Assembly: GCF_020405225.1 (NCBI RefSeq)
Contig: NZ_CP084472.1
Span: 1,426,001 to 1,490,000, forward strand
Reading direction: 5' to 3'
Origin: Natrinema sp. DC36
Lineage (GTDB): Archaea > Halobacteriota > Halobacteria > Halobacteriales > Natrialbaceae
DNA: 64,000 nt
A program made the translations under genes and the position numbers. The notes beneath the pieces are model-generated. The model was not told the origin of the DNA. It searched no databases and saw only the letters and a list, made by a program, of their open reading frames with translations. Of the stretch, positions 26,479-35,169 are shown in pieces; the stretch's first letter is position 1, and each line of letters starts with the position of its first letter.

Positions 26479-27420
26479 TCAGAACCGGCCGCGTCCGGGG
26501 CCGCCGGGACCGCCCGGCCCGCCGGGTCCACCGGGGCCGCCACCGCCGAACTCGAGACTGTTCGGTGCGCTGACGTTCCGGTTTTGCTTGAGATACTGGC
26601 CGTAGGCGAGGCCGATCACGAGGCCGATGAGATGAGCCCCGTGGGCGATACCACCGCCACCGCCGACGACACCGGAGAGGAAAGTGATGCTAAGCACGGC
26701 GTAGCCGGCGGTGAGCAGCCAGATCGGGACGGGGAGGATGAAGTAGAGGTACACCTTGAGGCCGGGGTTGAGAACCGTCAGGACGCCCATGATGGCGAGT
26801 GCGGCCCCGCTGGCTCCGAGGACGGCAGTTGGGGCCCCCTGCGCGATCGAAATCGCGACCTGACCCAGCCCGGCGAGCGCGCCGCTGACGAGGAACAGGA
26901 TCGCGAACTTCCTCGAGCCGACGTACCGCTCGACGAGGGGTCCGAAGAAGAAAATCACGATGCTGTTCCCGACGATGTGCATGAAGTTGCCCGTGCTGTG
27001 GGCGAAGATCGAGGTGAACCACGTCCAGACGTACTCGACGTTCCACGACGTCAGCATGAACAGTGACTCGTAGAGAACTCGGCCGCCGAACGATCCAACG
27101 ACCAGTTGTGCGAGGAATGTGATCCACATCAGCGCGAGGAACGTGTAGGTCGCGTTCCCGCGGAAGTACGCCAGCGGCCCACCAGTGCCCGTATTAATCG
27201 GAATCTTGTCCGCGAGACTCGAGGCACGAGATGAACTCCCGCCCGAATTGACGTTGTCGTCGAAGCCGCTGTCGAAGACGCCCTTCGGGTCGTTCCAGTT
27301 CTCGAGTCCCGTGCAGTTGTGATTCTCGGGGAGCCGATGGTCGCCACAGTACGTGCCACCGCAGTGCCGACAGTTGTACGGCATGTTTTCGTCTTTCCCA
27401 CACACGTCGCACTTGGCCAT
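26479..27420 (-). CDS. Rhomboid intramembrane serine protease with N-terminal AN1-type zinc finger
   Basis: 313 residues. Residues 1-40 are a zinc finger of AN1 type (CDVCG, CRHCGGTYCGDHRLPENHNC). Six transmembrane helices follow. The rhomboid catalytic parts are present: HIVGNSIVIFFFG (about 143-155), the nucleophile motif GASGA (about 198-202) and the general-base His in AHGAHLIGLVIG (about 259-270). The C-terminus is a low-complexity PGGPGGPGG tail. It should cleave transmembrane segments of substrate proteins in the cell membrane; the zinc finger may recruit partners from the cytosol. First gene of the operon with endonuclease V. Confidence 0.93.
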   Translation of the reverse strand: MAKCDVCGKDENMPYNCRHCGGTYCGDHRLPENHNCTGLENWNDPKGVFDSGFDDNVNSGGSSSRASSLADKIPINTGTGGPLAYFRGNATYTFLALMWITFLAQLVVGSFGGRVLYESLFMLTSWNVEYVWTWFTSIFAHSTGNFMHIVGNSIVIFFFGPLVERYVGSRKFAILFLVSGALAGLGQVAISIAQGAPTAVLGASGAALAIMGVLTVLNPGLKVYLYFILPVPIWLLTAGYAVLSITFLSGVVGGGGGIAHGAHLIGLVIGLAYGQYLKQNRNVSAPNSLEFGGGGPGGPGGPGGPGGPGRGRF

Positions 27421-27622
27421 TAACCGGGGGTATGTGCGGAGTCGCTAAGGGATTTGGGGTTTTCGCCGGATTATTTCGGCGCGGTCGACCCGATCAGTAG
27501 GCACCGTGTACGGTTCGTTTCTCCCTCCCTACCGGCCGATTGAAGTTCACGAAACGGGCTGGTTCCGTAAAAACGGACAGCGTGGACTGTACATTTTTGG
27601 CTCCCCGCCCCCATATCCGACT

Positions 27623-28063
27623 GTGCAAGAGTACGAGCGCAAGCAACTGCTCGAGCGCGTCGAGCGCGAGGGCGCGACCGTCGGCGCGGACATTCCGGAG
27701 ACGATCGAGATACAGGGGGAGGAGATCGACCTCCGGACGTTCGTCTTCGAGATCAAGCGCCGCGAGACGGTCCCGTCCGGCGAACGCGATCGCGTCGAGC
27801 AGGCCAAGAAGAACCTGCGACGCGAGCGGCTCGAGCGACTCGAGCGGATCGAGGAGGGCGATATCACGTGGGGCGAGGGCGAGGAACTCGCCGGCAGCAT
27901 CATCGGGATCGACCGGGCACTGAACGCCCTCGAGAGCCTGGGGCCGACGGATCTCGAGCGCGAGCAGAAAGTTCAGCAAGCGCAGGATCGCAAACGCTGG
28001 ATGTCGTTCCTGAAGAAGGCGCTGGGACAGGAGGACGACGCCAGCGCGCGGAGGGGCCGATGA
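27623..28063 (+). CDS. DUF5788 family protein, charged coiled-coil
   Basis: 146 residues from GTG 27623, preferred over ATG 27506 because a TATA-like ACATTTTT at about 27588-27595 lies some 30 bases upstream, and because homologues start with an EYERKQLLERVEREGATVG-type sequence. The middle (about 55-100) is a run of Arg/Glu-rich helices (RRERLERLERIEEG), and the end is basic (KRWMSFLKKALG). Function unknown. Its TGA overlaps the ATG of the PolX gene (ATGA), so the two are translationally coupled; a role with DNA repair is possible from position only. Confidence 0.75.
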   Translation: MQEYERKQLLERVEREGATVGADIPETIEIQGEEIDLRTFVFEIKRRETVPSGERDRVEQAKKNLRRERLERLERIEEGDITWGEGEELAGSIIGIDRALNALESLGPTDLEREQKVQQAQDRKRWMSFLKKALGQEDDASARRGR

Positions 28064-29811
28064 CGACCAACGCGGAACTCGCCGCTCGCTTCGAGGAGTT
28101 CGCGGACCTGCTCGAGGCCGACGACGTCGAGTACAAACCCCGCGCCTACCGCCGGGCGGCCGAGAACATTCGCGCCCATCCGTCGCCGATCGCCGATCGA
28201 GTCGAGTCCGGCGATCACGAGGCTGTCGAGAACATCGAGGGCGTCGGCGACGCCATCTCCTCGAAGATCATCGAGTACGTCGAAACCGGTGAGATCGACG
28301 AACTCGAGGCGCTCCGGGAGGAACTCCCGATCGATATCGCCGACATCACCCGTATCGAGGGGGTCGGCCCCAAGACCGCGGGAACGCTCTATCGCGAACT
28401 CGGGATTCAAACGCTGGACGACCTCGAGGAGGCGGCAGAAGCCGAGGAGATACAGTCCGTGAAGGGATTCGGGCCGAAAACGGAGCAAAATATCCTCGAG
28501 AACGTGGAGTTCGCCCGGACCATCGGTCAGCGCCAGCTCCTCGGCGAGGCGCGACCGCTCGCCGACGACGTGCTCGCCTTCCTCGAGTCGATCGCCGCGG
28601 TCGAGCGCTGCGAAGTGGCGGGCTCGATCCGCCGGTGGCGCGAGACGATCGGCGACGTGGACGTTCTCGCGGCGACCGAGGCGAACGAGGCCGTGATCGA
28701 ACGCTTCGTGGAGTGGGAGTCGGCCGACGACGAGATCGAATCCGGCCCGGAGAAGGCGAGCATCCGCGTCGGGGAAATCCGCGTGGATTTACGCGTCGTC
28801 GTTCCCGCGGAGTTCGGCTCCGCGCTCCAGTACTTCACCGGGAGCAAGGACCACAACGTCAGCCTGCGCAACTACGCGATCGACCGCGAGATGAAGTTAA
28901 ACGAGTACGGTGCCTTCGACGTGAGCGAGGTCCCGGACGCGGAAGACGGGCAGCGAGTCGGCGACCGCGTCGCCGGCGAAACCGAAGCGGGAATGTACGA
29001 AGCGCTCGGACTGCCGTGGATTCCGCCGGAGCTCAGGACGGATCGGGGCGAAATCGCCGCCGCGGAAAACGGGGAGCTACCGGAACTCATCACGCGCGAC
29101 GACATCCGCGGCGACCTGCACACCCACACCGAGTGGTCCGACGGTGCCACGCCCATCTCAGCGATGATCGAGGCCGCCGCCGAGCGAGGGTACGACTACT
29201 TCGGAATCGCCGACCACGCAGAGGGCCCCGGAATCGTCGGCGGCATGGGACTCTCCGATACCGAGATCCTCGAGCAGGTCGAGGAGATCCGCGCGGTCGG
29301 CGACGAGGCCGATATCGAGGTCTTCGCGGGAATCGAAGCGAACGTCGACGCCGACGGCGAGATCGACCTCTCCGAGGCGGTGATCGAGGCCCTGGACGTG
29401 ATCGTCGCCTCGCCGCACAGTGCACTCGGACAAGACGCCGAGACCGCCACGAAGCGGCTCGTTCACGCCCTCGAGAATCCGGCGATCGACGTGCTCGGCC
29501 ACCCCAGCGGTCGGCTGATCAACGAGCGCTCCGGCCTCGAGTTCGACGCGACCGCGCTCGGACGGGCCGCTGCCGAACACGATACCGCCCTCGAGGTCAA
29601 CAGCAATCCTCGTCGGCTGGATCTCTGGGGCAGCGCCGTCCAGGCCGCTCTCGAGGAGGGGGCAGCCATCGCGATCAACACGGACTCCCATCGACCGTCT
29701 ACACTCGAGTACATGCGCTGGGGCGTCCACACCGCGCGCCGCGGCTGGGCCGAACCGGCCGACGTGATTAACACGTGGGAGCTCGCGGCCCTCCGCGAGT
29801 TCCTCCACTGA
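28060..29811 (+). CDS. polX: Family X DNA polymerase with PHP domain
   Basis: 583 residues. N-terminal 8-kDa-like helices with helix-hairpin-helix motifs (IEGVGDAISSKI near 63, IEGVGPKTAGTLY near 98, VKGFGPKTEQN near 138). The nucleotidyltransferase core has GSIRRWRETIGDVDVLA (about 188-204) with two metal Asp and IRVDLRVV supplying the third. The C-terminal PHP phosphoesterase starts DLHTHTEWSDG (about 350) with further His sites (ADHAE, HSALG, HPSG, DSHRP). PolX proteins fill short gaps and have 3'-5' exonuclease or AP-endonuclease activity, in base-excision repair. Coupled to the DUF5788 gene and followed by Mut7-C. Confidence 0.95.
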   Translation: MTTNAELAARFEEFADLLEADDVEYKPRAYRRAAENIRAHPSPIADRVESGDHEAVENIEGVGDAISSKIIEYVETGEIDELEALREELPIDIADITRIEGVGPKTAGTLYRELGIQTLDDLEEAAEAEEIQSVKGFGPKTEQNILENVEFARTIGQRQLLGEARPLADDVLAFLESIAAVERCEVAGSIRRWRETIGDVDVLAATEANEAVIERFVEWESADDEIESGPEKASIRVGEIRVDLRVVVPAEFGSALQYFTGSKDHNVSLRNYAIDREMKLNEYGAFDVSEVPDAEDGQRVGDRVAGETEAGMYEALGLPWIPPELRTDRGEIAAAENGELPELITRDDIRGDLHTHTEWSDGATPISAMIEAAAERGYDYFGIADHAEGPGIVGGMGLSDTEILEQVEEIRAVGDEADIEVFAGIEANVDADGEIDLSEAVIEALDVIVASPHSALGQDAETATKRLVHALENPAIDVLGHPSGRLINERSGLEFDATALGRAAAEHDTALEVNSNPRRLDLWGSAVQAALEEGAAIAINTDSHRPSTLEYMRWGVHTARRGWAEPADVINTWELAALREFLH

Positions 29812-29833
29812 CGAACGGCACCGACTTCCTCTC

Positions 29834-30298
29834 ATGCGCTTGCTCGTCGACGTCATGTGTGGCGGAATTATCCCCTATCTACGAATGTGCAATCACGACA
29901 CCGCGTACGCCGGCGACCGCGGACTCGAGGCCGACGACGCCCTCCTCGCCGCCGCTCGGGACGAAAAGCGGACGGTCGTCACTCGAGACGTCGAACTGGC
30001 GGGGCGGGCCGACGAGTCGATCCTGCTCGAGTCCCGCGACGTTGAGGCCCAGCTCGCGGCACTCGACGCTGCCGGAATCGAGCTGACGCTCGCGGACGAG
30101 CCCCGGTTCTGCGGGCGGTGTAACGGCCCGCTCGAGCCCGTCGGTTCGACGGCGTCGACGCCGGCGTACGCGCCCGATCCGACCGAGTTCGCGACGTGGA
30201 TCTGTCGGGACTGCGGTCAGCACTTCTGGCGCGGGAGCCACTGGGACCGGGTCGCGGAGACGCTGTCTCGAGTCCGCGAATCAGCCGAAGAAGAGTAG
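29834..30298 (+). CDS. Mut7-C RNase-domain (PIN-like) zinc-ribbon protein
   Basis: 154 residues. The PIN-like part begins with LLVDVMCGGIIPYLRMCNHDT (acidic residue D6) and contains DDALLAAARDEKRTVVTRDVEL (about 33-54) with the conserved acidic pair. The C-terminal zinc ribbon is CGRCNGPLEP (about 92) and CRDCGQHFWRGSHW (about 122). The family is predicted to be a ribonuclease by homology with the C-terminus of exonuclease mut-7. It starts 22 bp after polX on the same strand, so it is probably in that operon. Confidence 0.9.
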   Translation: MRLLVDVMCGGIIPYLRMCNHDTAYAGDRGLEADDALLAAARDEKRTVVTRDVELAGRADESILLESRDVEAQLAALDAAGIELTLADEPRFCGRCNGPLEPVGSTASTPAYAPDPTEFATWICRDCGQHFWRGSHWDRVAETLSRVRESAEEE

Positions 30299-30648
30299 TA
30301 TACGTTCTCTACTCGGCACGGGTCGAAACTGAGTCGAGCAGATCGGTAAGTACAGATGCAGAAGTACCGTTTTCCGCCTCGGGTTCGCTCGCAGCGCTCG
30401 CTCACCGCTCTCTGCTCGCGGGCCGAAGGCCCGCTCGCACGGCTCGAGGGACGCGAAGCGTCCCTCGTTGGGCGCAAAAATCTACGCTAAAAAGGCCGCT
30501 CACTCGCTTCGCTCGTTCGCGGGTGCTACGATTGCGATCCGACCGCAGCGGTAACTCCTTGGGCTGTACTGAACACGAGTTTCACATCACACTTTGACTG
30601 AAGAAATCGTAGTACCAACTACTGACAGAAACCGAGGCTGCGTGTGTC
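30299..30648. other. Intergenic region with GC-rich hairpins, no gene seen
   Basis: Contains short perfect stems such as GCGGGCC-GAAG-GCCCGC (about 30418-30434) and GAGGGACGC-GAAG-CGTCCCTC (30447-30467), separated by CGCTCGC-rich sequence, then CACTCGCTTCGCTCGTTCG. These resemble the scattered hairpin-rich spacers found between convergent haloarchaeal genes, here between Mut7-C and the dehydratase. No open frame has credible composition. Confidence 0.6.
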
Positions 30649-31872
30649 TCAGTCGAAACCGTCGGTCCCGGGCAGTACGTGTTCCTCGACGACCGCTTCG
30701 TCCAGTTCGATGCCCAGGCCCGGCTCGGTCGGCACGTCGATGAAACCGTCCGCGATGAGCGGCTCGTCGCGCACGAGCAGGTCGTCCCACCAGTCGACCG
30801 CGAGCGCGTGATACTCGAGCACGTCGGCGTTGGGGACGGCCGCACAGAGATGGACGCAGGCCATCGTCCCAACGGGGCTACAGACGTTGTGCGGTGAGAA
30901 CGGAATATAGCGTTCCTCGGCGCGTTCGGCGATCCGCTTGGACTCGGCGAGCCCGCCGCAGGTCGTCGGATCGGGCGTGATCACGTCGACCGCGTAGTCG
31001 TCGATCAGGTCGCTCAGTTCGTGAATGCGGAACCGATTCTCGCCGGTCGCGAGCGGCGTCGCCGTCCGCCGGGCGACCTCGCGCTGGGCGGCCGTCTCCT
31101 CCGGCGGGACGACGTCCTCGAGCCACATCAGATCGTACGGCTCGAGTTTGCGCGCCAGGCGGCTTGCGCTCTCGACCGTGTAGTCCCAGTGGCAGTCGAA
31201 GGCGAGATCGATCTCGTCGCCGACGGCATTCCGGACGGCCTCGACGACCGCGACCTTGTGGTTTAAGGCGGCGTTGGTCAGGCGACCGTTGTACGGATCC
31301 GGATCGGTATCCCGCGGCGTGTCGAGGTCGAACTTGATCGCGTCGAATCCCATGTCGACGACGCGCTCGGCCTCGGCGGCGTACGCCTCGGGCATATACG
31401 CGTCCACGTCGGCGTACTCCGTGGCTCCGCCGTCGTCGACTGCGTACGCCTCGCCGGCGTGACAGTCGCAATAGATCCGGACCCGGTCGCGGTAGCGCGA
31501 TCCGAGCAGTTGGTAGACCGGCAGGTCCAGAATTTTGCCGGCGGCGTCCCACAGCGCGATTTCGATCCCGGAGGCGGCGGTGACGACCTTCCCCGTCGTG
31601 CCGCCGTGGCCCGACATCTCCTGAACGAGGCGCCGGAACAGCCGCTCGACATCGAGCGGATTCTCGCCGACAAGAAATCGGTTCGCGTACTCGACCAGTT
31701 CGGGAACGCCACCGCCACGGTAGGCCTCCCCGATTCCCGTTACGCCCGCATCCGTGTGGACTCTCACGAGATTCCATTCGAAGTTTCCCTCGACGACCGC
31801 CGCTTCGATCCCGGTGATTTCGACATCGTGGCCCGCGGGTCGATCGGACGCGTGGTTCGAAAAATCCCTCAT
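30649..31872 (-). CDS. Enolase-superfamily sugar-acid dehydratase (mandelate racemase/GnaD-like)
   Basis: 407 residues, homologous along its length to the protein at 37401-38639. The capping domain ends near 130, then the barrel carries the Lys region IKFDLD (about 183-188) and three metal acids: Asp in LAFDCHWDY (about 228), Glu in WLEDVVPPE (about 254) and Glu in TGENRFR (about 281), followed by the His in SPHNVCSPVG. Such enzymes dehydrate aldonic acids (gluconate, galactonate, xylonate) to 2-keto-3-deoxy acids in the cytosol. Separation from the kdgA operon by several genes suggests a different substrate from its paralogue. Start 31872 keeps the NHASDRPAGHDVEITGI lead. Confidence 0.9.
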   Translation of the reverse strand: MRDFSNHASDRPAGHDVEITGIEAAVVEGNFEWNLVRVHTDAGVTGIGEAYRGGGVPELVEYANRFLVGENPLDVERLFRRLVQEMSGHGGTTGKVVTAASGIEIALWDAAGKILDLPVYQLLGSRYRDRVRIYCDCHAGEAYAVDDGGATEYADVDAYMPEAYAAEAERVVDMGFDAIKFDLDTPRDTDPDPYNGRLTNAALNHKVAVVEAVRNAVGDEIDLAFDCHWDYTVESASRLARKLEPYDLMWLEDVVPPEETAAQREVARRTATPLATGENRFRIHELSDLIDDYAVDVITPDPTTCGGLAESKRIAERAEERYIPFSPHNVCSPVGTMACVHLCAAVPNADVLEYHALAVDWWDDLLVRDEPLIADGFIDVPTEPGLGIELDEAVVEEHVLPGTDGFD

Positions 31873-32019
31873 CGACGATCGACTCCGGAGACGGCGGCTG
31901 CTCTTCGATCAAACGGGTTCGAGGACAGACGGTTCGAGCGCATTGATACTCGTAGTGGTATGCGTTGGCACGTATAGCTATCGTCTCGGTAGGTGGGGCA
32001 GCGTTCAGCCGGAGTGTCC

Positions 32020-32772
32020 CTAATAGACGGACACGTCGTCGAATCGACCGTCGTACGCGATATGGGTGGGATGGGTCGGTTCGGTTCCCGACAGGAAGAG
32101 TCGATCGACCTTCTTCCAGGTGTTTTCGTAGACGAGGTGTGCGAGTTCCGACGCCGTCGTCGTCAACCGATCGAGGCCGTTGTCGTAGACGACCCGGCGT
32201 GCGATCCCGTCCCTGAGCGCAGTAACCAGATCCGCCTCGCGCTCGATGGCTGCTTCGAAGGCGGTGTAGGCGGTGCCAACCGTTCGCGGGAGGTGGGCGT
32301 ACGAGGAGGTAAACGGCGGGATCGAGAGCGACTCGGCGAGAGTGCGCGCGCGGCGATTGTGCAATCGAAAGTGCTTCGGGTTGAAGATCTCGATCGCGTC
32401 GATCGTCTCCGCATGCGCTTTCAGATCGGCTTCTTCGAAGCTCACGTTTGCGAAGGTCGGATGCGGGACGAGCACCGCCGCGTCCTGTCGATCGAACTCG
32501 GCCATCGCCGTCTCGAGCGGGATATAATCCGGAACGGGATCCTCGAGACCGATGGCGAGGACGTGTCGGCGCTGTCGCCACGACCCGGTAAACACCTCGC
32601 GGGCGGGGATCACCAGCAGCTCGTCGTCGGCGTACTCCGCCGCGTGCTCGCGGATCTCCGGGAGGCGGGTGAAGTGAGGCGCGTAGACGATCGCGTCGAG
32701 GCCGGCTCGCTTCGCCCGTTCGACCACGCGGTCGTTAAGCACCTTCACGTGGCAGTCGACTCGGAACGTCAT
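32020..32772 (-). CDS. PHP-domain phosphoesterase-like protein
   Basis: 250 residues. The PHP pattern is recognisable but reduced: VDCHVK (5-10) replaces the usual DxHxH, followed by YAPHFTRLPE (about 30-39), IPAREVFTG (about 55), LVPHPTFAN (about 101-109) and NPKHFRLHN (about 131-139). One His of the first motif is missing, which may change or remove a metal site. Family members are phosphoesterases related to polymerase PHP domains and histidinol phosphatase. It lies 36 bp after the gene at 32809-33237 on the same strand, which suggests an operon. Substrate unknown. Confidence 0.8.
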   Translation of the reverse strand: MTFRVDCHVKVLNDRVVERAKRAGLDAIVYAPHFTRLPEIREHAAEYADDELLVIPAREVFTGSWRQRRHVLAIGLEDPVPDYIPLETAMAEFDRQDAAVLVPHPTFANVSFEEADLKAHAETIDAIEIFNPKHFRLHNRRARTLAESLSIPPFTSSYAHLPRTVGTAYTAFEAAIEREADLVTALRDGIARRVVYDNGLDRLTTTASELAHLVYENTWKKVDRLFLSGTEPTHPTHIAYDGRFDDVSVY

Positions 32773-32808
32773 CCGTCGGTCACGCCGCTCACTTTCGTCA
32801 GCGCCGAG

Positions 32809-33237
32809 TTATGAATTCTGATTTTCCGGCCACTCGACAGTGGCCTTGATCGCGTCGACGATCGGGACGACCGGTTCCGCCGGATCGACCGAGATGAAGA
32901 GACCATCGTCGCCGACGTAGACGCGGAGGATCTTCAGGAAGTCCATCGACGTCGTGATGTACTCCACGCGCTCGGCGTCCGGAAACAACGTGTTTCGGAA
33001 GAGCTTGCTCTGCATGAAGTCCATGTGGACGTTCGTGTGGATCGTCTCGAAGTGCTCGAGCATCGCGTCTCGACTCTCGTACATCGAGACGGTCTCGTCG
33101 CTGAGGTAGAGCGGCCGAAACGACTCCGTGTCGTACTCACAGAACGCGTACAACGGTCCGGAGACCGTCTCCTGAACGACCTGACGGACGCGATCGGCAT
33201 CGAACGCCGACAGCTCCGACCTGTTAGTCGCCGGCAT
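32809..33237 (-). CDS. Conserved haloarchaeal hypothetical protein (142 aa)
   Basis: 142 residues from ATG 33237 (an in-frame ATG at 33282 would add 15 low-complexity residues). Composition is a mixed alpha/beta fold with YAFCEYDTESFRPLYLSDETV and ISVDPAEPVVPIVDAIK segments, resembling the small sensor-like proteins common in haloarchaea. No catalytic motif or membrane segment is visible. It is divergent from the zinc-finger gene at 33348 (110 bp between starts) and sits just ahead of the PHP-domain gene. I do not recognise a function. Confidence 0.75.
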   Translation of the reverse strand: MPATNRSELSAFDADRVRQVVQETVSGPLYAFCEYDTESFRPLYLSDETVSMYESRDAMLEHFETIHTNVHMDFMQSKLFRNTLFPDAERVEYITTSMDFLKILRVYVGDDGLFISVDPAEPVVPIVDAIKATVEWPENQNS

Positions 33238-33347
33238 ACCTCGAGTGGAGGAACTCGACGGCCGAAGGTCTGTCGGGCACATGTTTCTGGCCGATGACCT
33301 CCGCTGCGAAAGGATGATTAGGGCGGCCGTCCGAGTGACCGTATCGA

Positions 33348-33635
33348 ATGGCCTGGAAATGCGGGATCGACGGCTGCGGTTCGGTGTTCGAAGACGTCGA
33401 GTCTGCCGTCGTCCATCAGGCGACGGACCACCAGCGCCGCGAGTGTAAAGTCTGCGGGACCATTATTCCGGACGGCTATCTCGCGATTCGCCACGCCTTC
33501 ACCGAACACAGCCGCGCCGAATACGTCCGCGCCTACGGGGCCAGCTCCGAAGCGGTCCGGGAGCGCGAGGAGTTGCTCGAGGAGATCGAGTCCGTCGCGG
33601 ATATGCAAACGATCGCCACGGAGTTGAAGCGGTAA
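33348..33635 (+). CDS. Small double C2H2-like zinc-finger protein
   Basis: 95 residues. Two finger-like units: CGIDGCGSVFEDVESAVVHQATDH (residues 5-28; C-x4-C and H-x4-H) and CKVCGTIIPDGYLAIRHAFTEH (33-54; C-x2-C and H-x5-H). A charged C-terminal helix (AVREREELLEEIESVADM) follows, which could form a coiled coil. Such small zinc-finger proteins are abundant in haloarchaea and mostly uncharacterised; DNA, RNA or protein binding are all possible. It stands alone and is divergently transcribed from 32809-33237. Confidence 0.82.
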   Translation: MAWKCGIDGCGSVFEDVESAVVHQATDHQRRECKVCGTIIPDGYLAIRHAFTEHSRAEYVRAYGASSEAVREREELLEEIESVADMQTIATELKR

Positions 33636-34096
33636 CGAACGGCGACGATACCCGTTGAAAACCGGCTATATCGGGCCCAGCGGACCGCTGACGCCTAGCG
33701 GCATCGCGTTCCGCTCTCATACGAACTGATCGCACTCTTCTCGGAGAGGTAGAGGCGGTAGCCCTGACAGCGAGGGATCACGTCGATGTTCGCGTCGCTG
33801 GCCGGCGTAGTGTGCTCGGATAATCAGCGACCGCAATCGATCGGAACGCCGTGGGTCGCGCGATACCGTCCGTTCGGAATAGTAGTGGCAGCAACTAGTT
33901 GACACGCGGGTTAGCGCTCGTCACGGTCTGCTCGCGGCCACTTCGTGGGCGTTCATGGGTCACTTCGTTCCCCGTTCACACCGCGGTTCTCGCCCCTTCG
34001 GGGCTCCGAACCGCGCACCGCTCGCATGGTCCGACGAACTATCGTTCGTCGCTATATTCAGCGCGGCCCCGCCGCGCTGACTGCCTGACGAGCGCG
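33636..34096. other. Intergenic region with a copy of the spt5 3' end and hairpins, no gene
   Basis: At 33905-33927 there is a near-copy of the last bases of spt5 (GCGGGTTAGCGCTCGTCACG versus GCGCGTTAGCGCTCGTCACT at 34091-34110). The rest has stems such as CGCGGTTCTCGCCCCTTCGG and CAGCGCGGCCCCGCCGCGCTG (34060-34080). The part around 33800-33895 is AT-richer. No frame has coding character. Confidence 0.55.
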
Positions 34097-34107
34097 TTAG
34101 CGCTCGT
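34086..34107 (-). terminator. Perfect 9-bp hairpin at the spt5 stop codon
   Basis: GACGAGCGC-GTTA-GCGCTCGTC is a perfect stem with a four-base loop that spans the spt5 TAA at 34097-34099. No poly-U tract follows, so intrinsic archaeal termination is uncertain; it may stabilise the 3' end. A GC-rich stem-loop lies just beyond it at 34060-34080. Confidence 0.45.
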
Positions 34108-34534
34108 CACTGTCCAGCACGCGAATCTGGTCGCCACGAACCGTCACCGGAATCGGAACCGTCGCCTCGTACAGTTCGACCGTCACCTGATCCTTCCCCT
34201 CGTCGATGCGCTGGACCTGGGCCTTCTCGCCCTTGAACGGGCCAGCGATGAGTTCGACGATGTCGCCCTCGGCGATTCCCTCGACATCCGGCTTCGGAGA
34301 GAGGAAGTGTTCGACCTCAGAGATGTCGGACTCGCCGGGAACGATGCTCCGCGCGTGCGGGATATCCTCGAGGACCCGGTTGAGGACCGCGTCGCCTTCG
34401 GCCTCGACCATCACGTAGGAGGTCAGCGAGTCGGGGGCGAGCGCGGCGTGAATATCCGGCTCTTCGCGGTTGATGATCATGTCAGCGACGGTTCGCTCCT
34501 GGCTCGCCGTCGTTTTGACAGCGAAGATGCCCAT
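34097..34534 (-). CDS. spt5: Transcription elongation factor Spt5 (NusG homologue)
   Basis: 145 residues: an NGN domain (1-85; starts [20 protein letters not shown]) and a KOW domain near 95-125 ([23 protein letters not shown]). Spt5 with Spt4 binds the RNA polymerase clamp and makes it processive, and in archaea can contact the ribosome. Its ATG overlaps the secE stop (TAATG at 34534), so the two are translationally coupled as in most Euryarchaeota. Acidic linker and C-terminus are normal for halophiles. Confidence 0.97.
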   Translation of the reverse strand: MGIFAVKTTASQERTVADMIINREEPDIHAALAPDSLTSYVMVEAEGDAVLNRVLEDIPHARSIVPGESDISEVEHFLSPKPDVEGIAEGDIVELIAGPFKGEKAQVQRIDEGKDQVTVELYEATVPIPVTVRGDQIRVLDSDER

Positions 34535-34713
34535 TAGAGGCCACCACCGCTGGTCAGGAACACCATGATCGTGCCGATGAGGAATCCGACAAGCCCGATC
34601 AGCAGGACTCCTGCACCGGCAATCTTCGACACCTGGAGGAACTCCTCGGTAGTGGGTGTCGTCGCCATTTTCAACACCCGAACGTACGAGGTGAGGTCGT
34701 ACGGAACGTCCAT
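34534..34713 (-). CDS. secE: Preprotein translocase subunit SecE (Sec61-gamma)
   Basis: 59 residues, the usual archaeal size: an amphipathic helix ([20 protein letters not shown], about 6-25) and one transmembrane helix ([21 protein letters not shown], about 32-52), ending in GGGL. It clamps SecY in the membrane channel. The start at ATG 34713 is the only one that gives the amphipathic helix. It overlaps spt5 by one base and precedes it, the standard archaeal pair; ftsZ1, often found upstream, is not adjacent here. Confidence 0.95.
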   Translation of the reverse strand: MDVPYDLTSYVRVLKMATTPTTEEFLQVSKIAGAGVLLIGLVGFLIGTIMVFLTSGGGL

Positions 34714-34869
34714 GTCTGTCTGTTCACAGCGCGGGGTCTTTTATCTGTCTTTCGTGTCCGCCGACGGATCGTGCCCGTTCCGGTGTCGAAATAGCATTCG
34801 ATCGGGTCCAGCGGCGGCGTTGCAGTCGACGGCCCCACGCCCAAACCGTTCGAATACCGATCAGGAAAC

Positions 34870-35070
34870 ATGGCAGAAGACGACACCGACAGAGCGAACG
34901 AGTACGAGGCGGAACGGGAAGCAGAGATCACCGACGAACTCGATCGGATCGACCGCGACCCCGAGGAGGTCGATGAGGGCGACGACCTCGGGACCCAGAA
35001 CGCACCCCGCGAGGAGGCGGACGATCTCGAGGACCTCGAGGGGCGAGAAGAAGCGTCCGACGAACGCTAA
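34870..35070 (+). CDS. Small, very acidic protein (66 aa), hypothetical
   Basis: 66 residues, more than 40 percent Asp plus Glu, with no hydrophobic core, so it is probably disordered. The start is MAEDDTDRANEYEAE and the end EEASDER. Similar short acidic proteins occur across Halobacteria with no assigned role. It is divergent from secE, with 156 bp between the starts. Existence rests on codon bias alone, so confidence is moderate. Confidence 0.55.
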   Translation: MAEDDTDRANEYEAEREAEITDELDRIDRDPEEVDEGDDLGTQNAPREEADDLEDLEGREEASDER

Positions 35071-35169
35071 CGACGCTCGGCAGAACGACGAGCAAACTGG
35101 CTTTCCGCATATTGATGGAGCCGGCCGAACCGATTCGTCCCGAAGCGAACTGTTAGTGGCCGGTATCGG

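Noticed and set aside
34060-34080. tRNA- or ncRNA-like GC stem near spt5
   Set aside because: It is a plain GC-rich hairpin (CAGCGCGG..CCGCGCTG) with no conserved RNA features.
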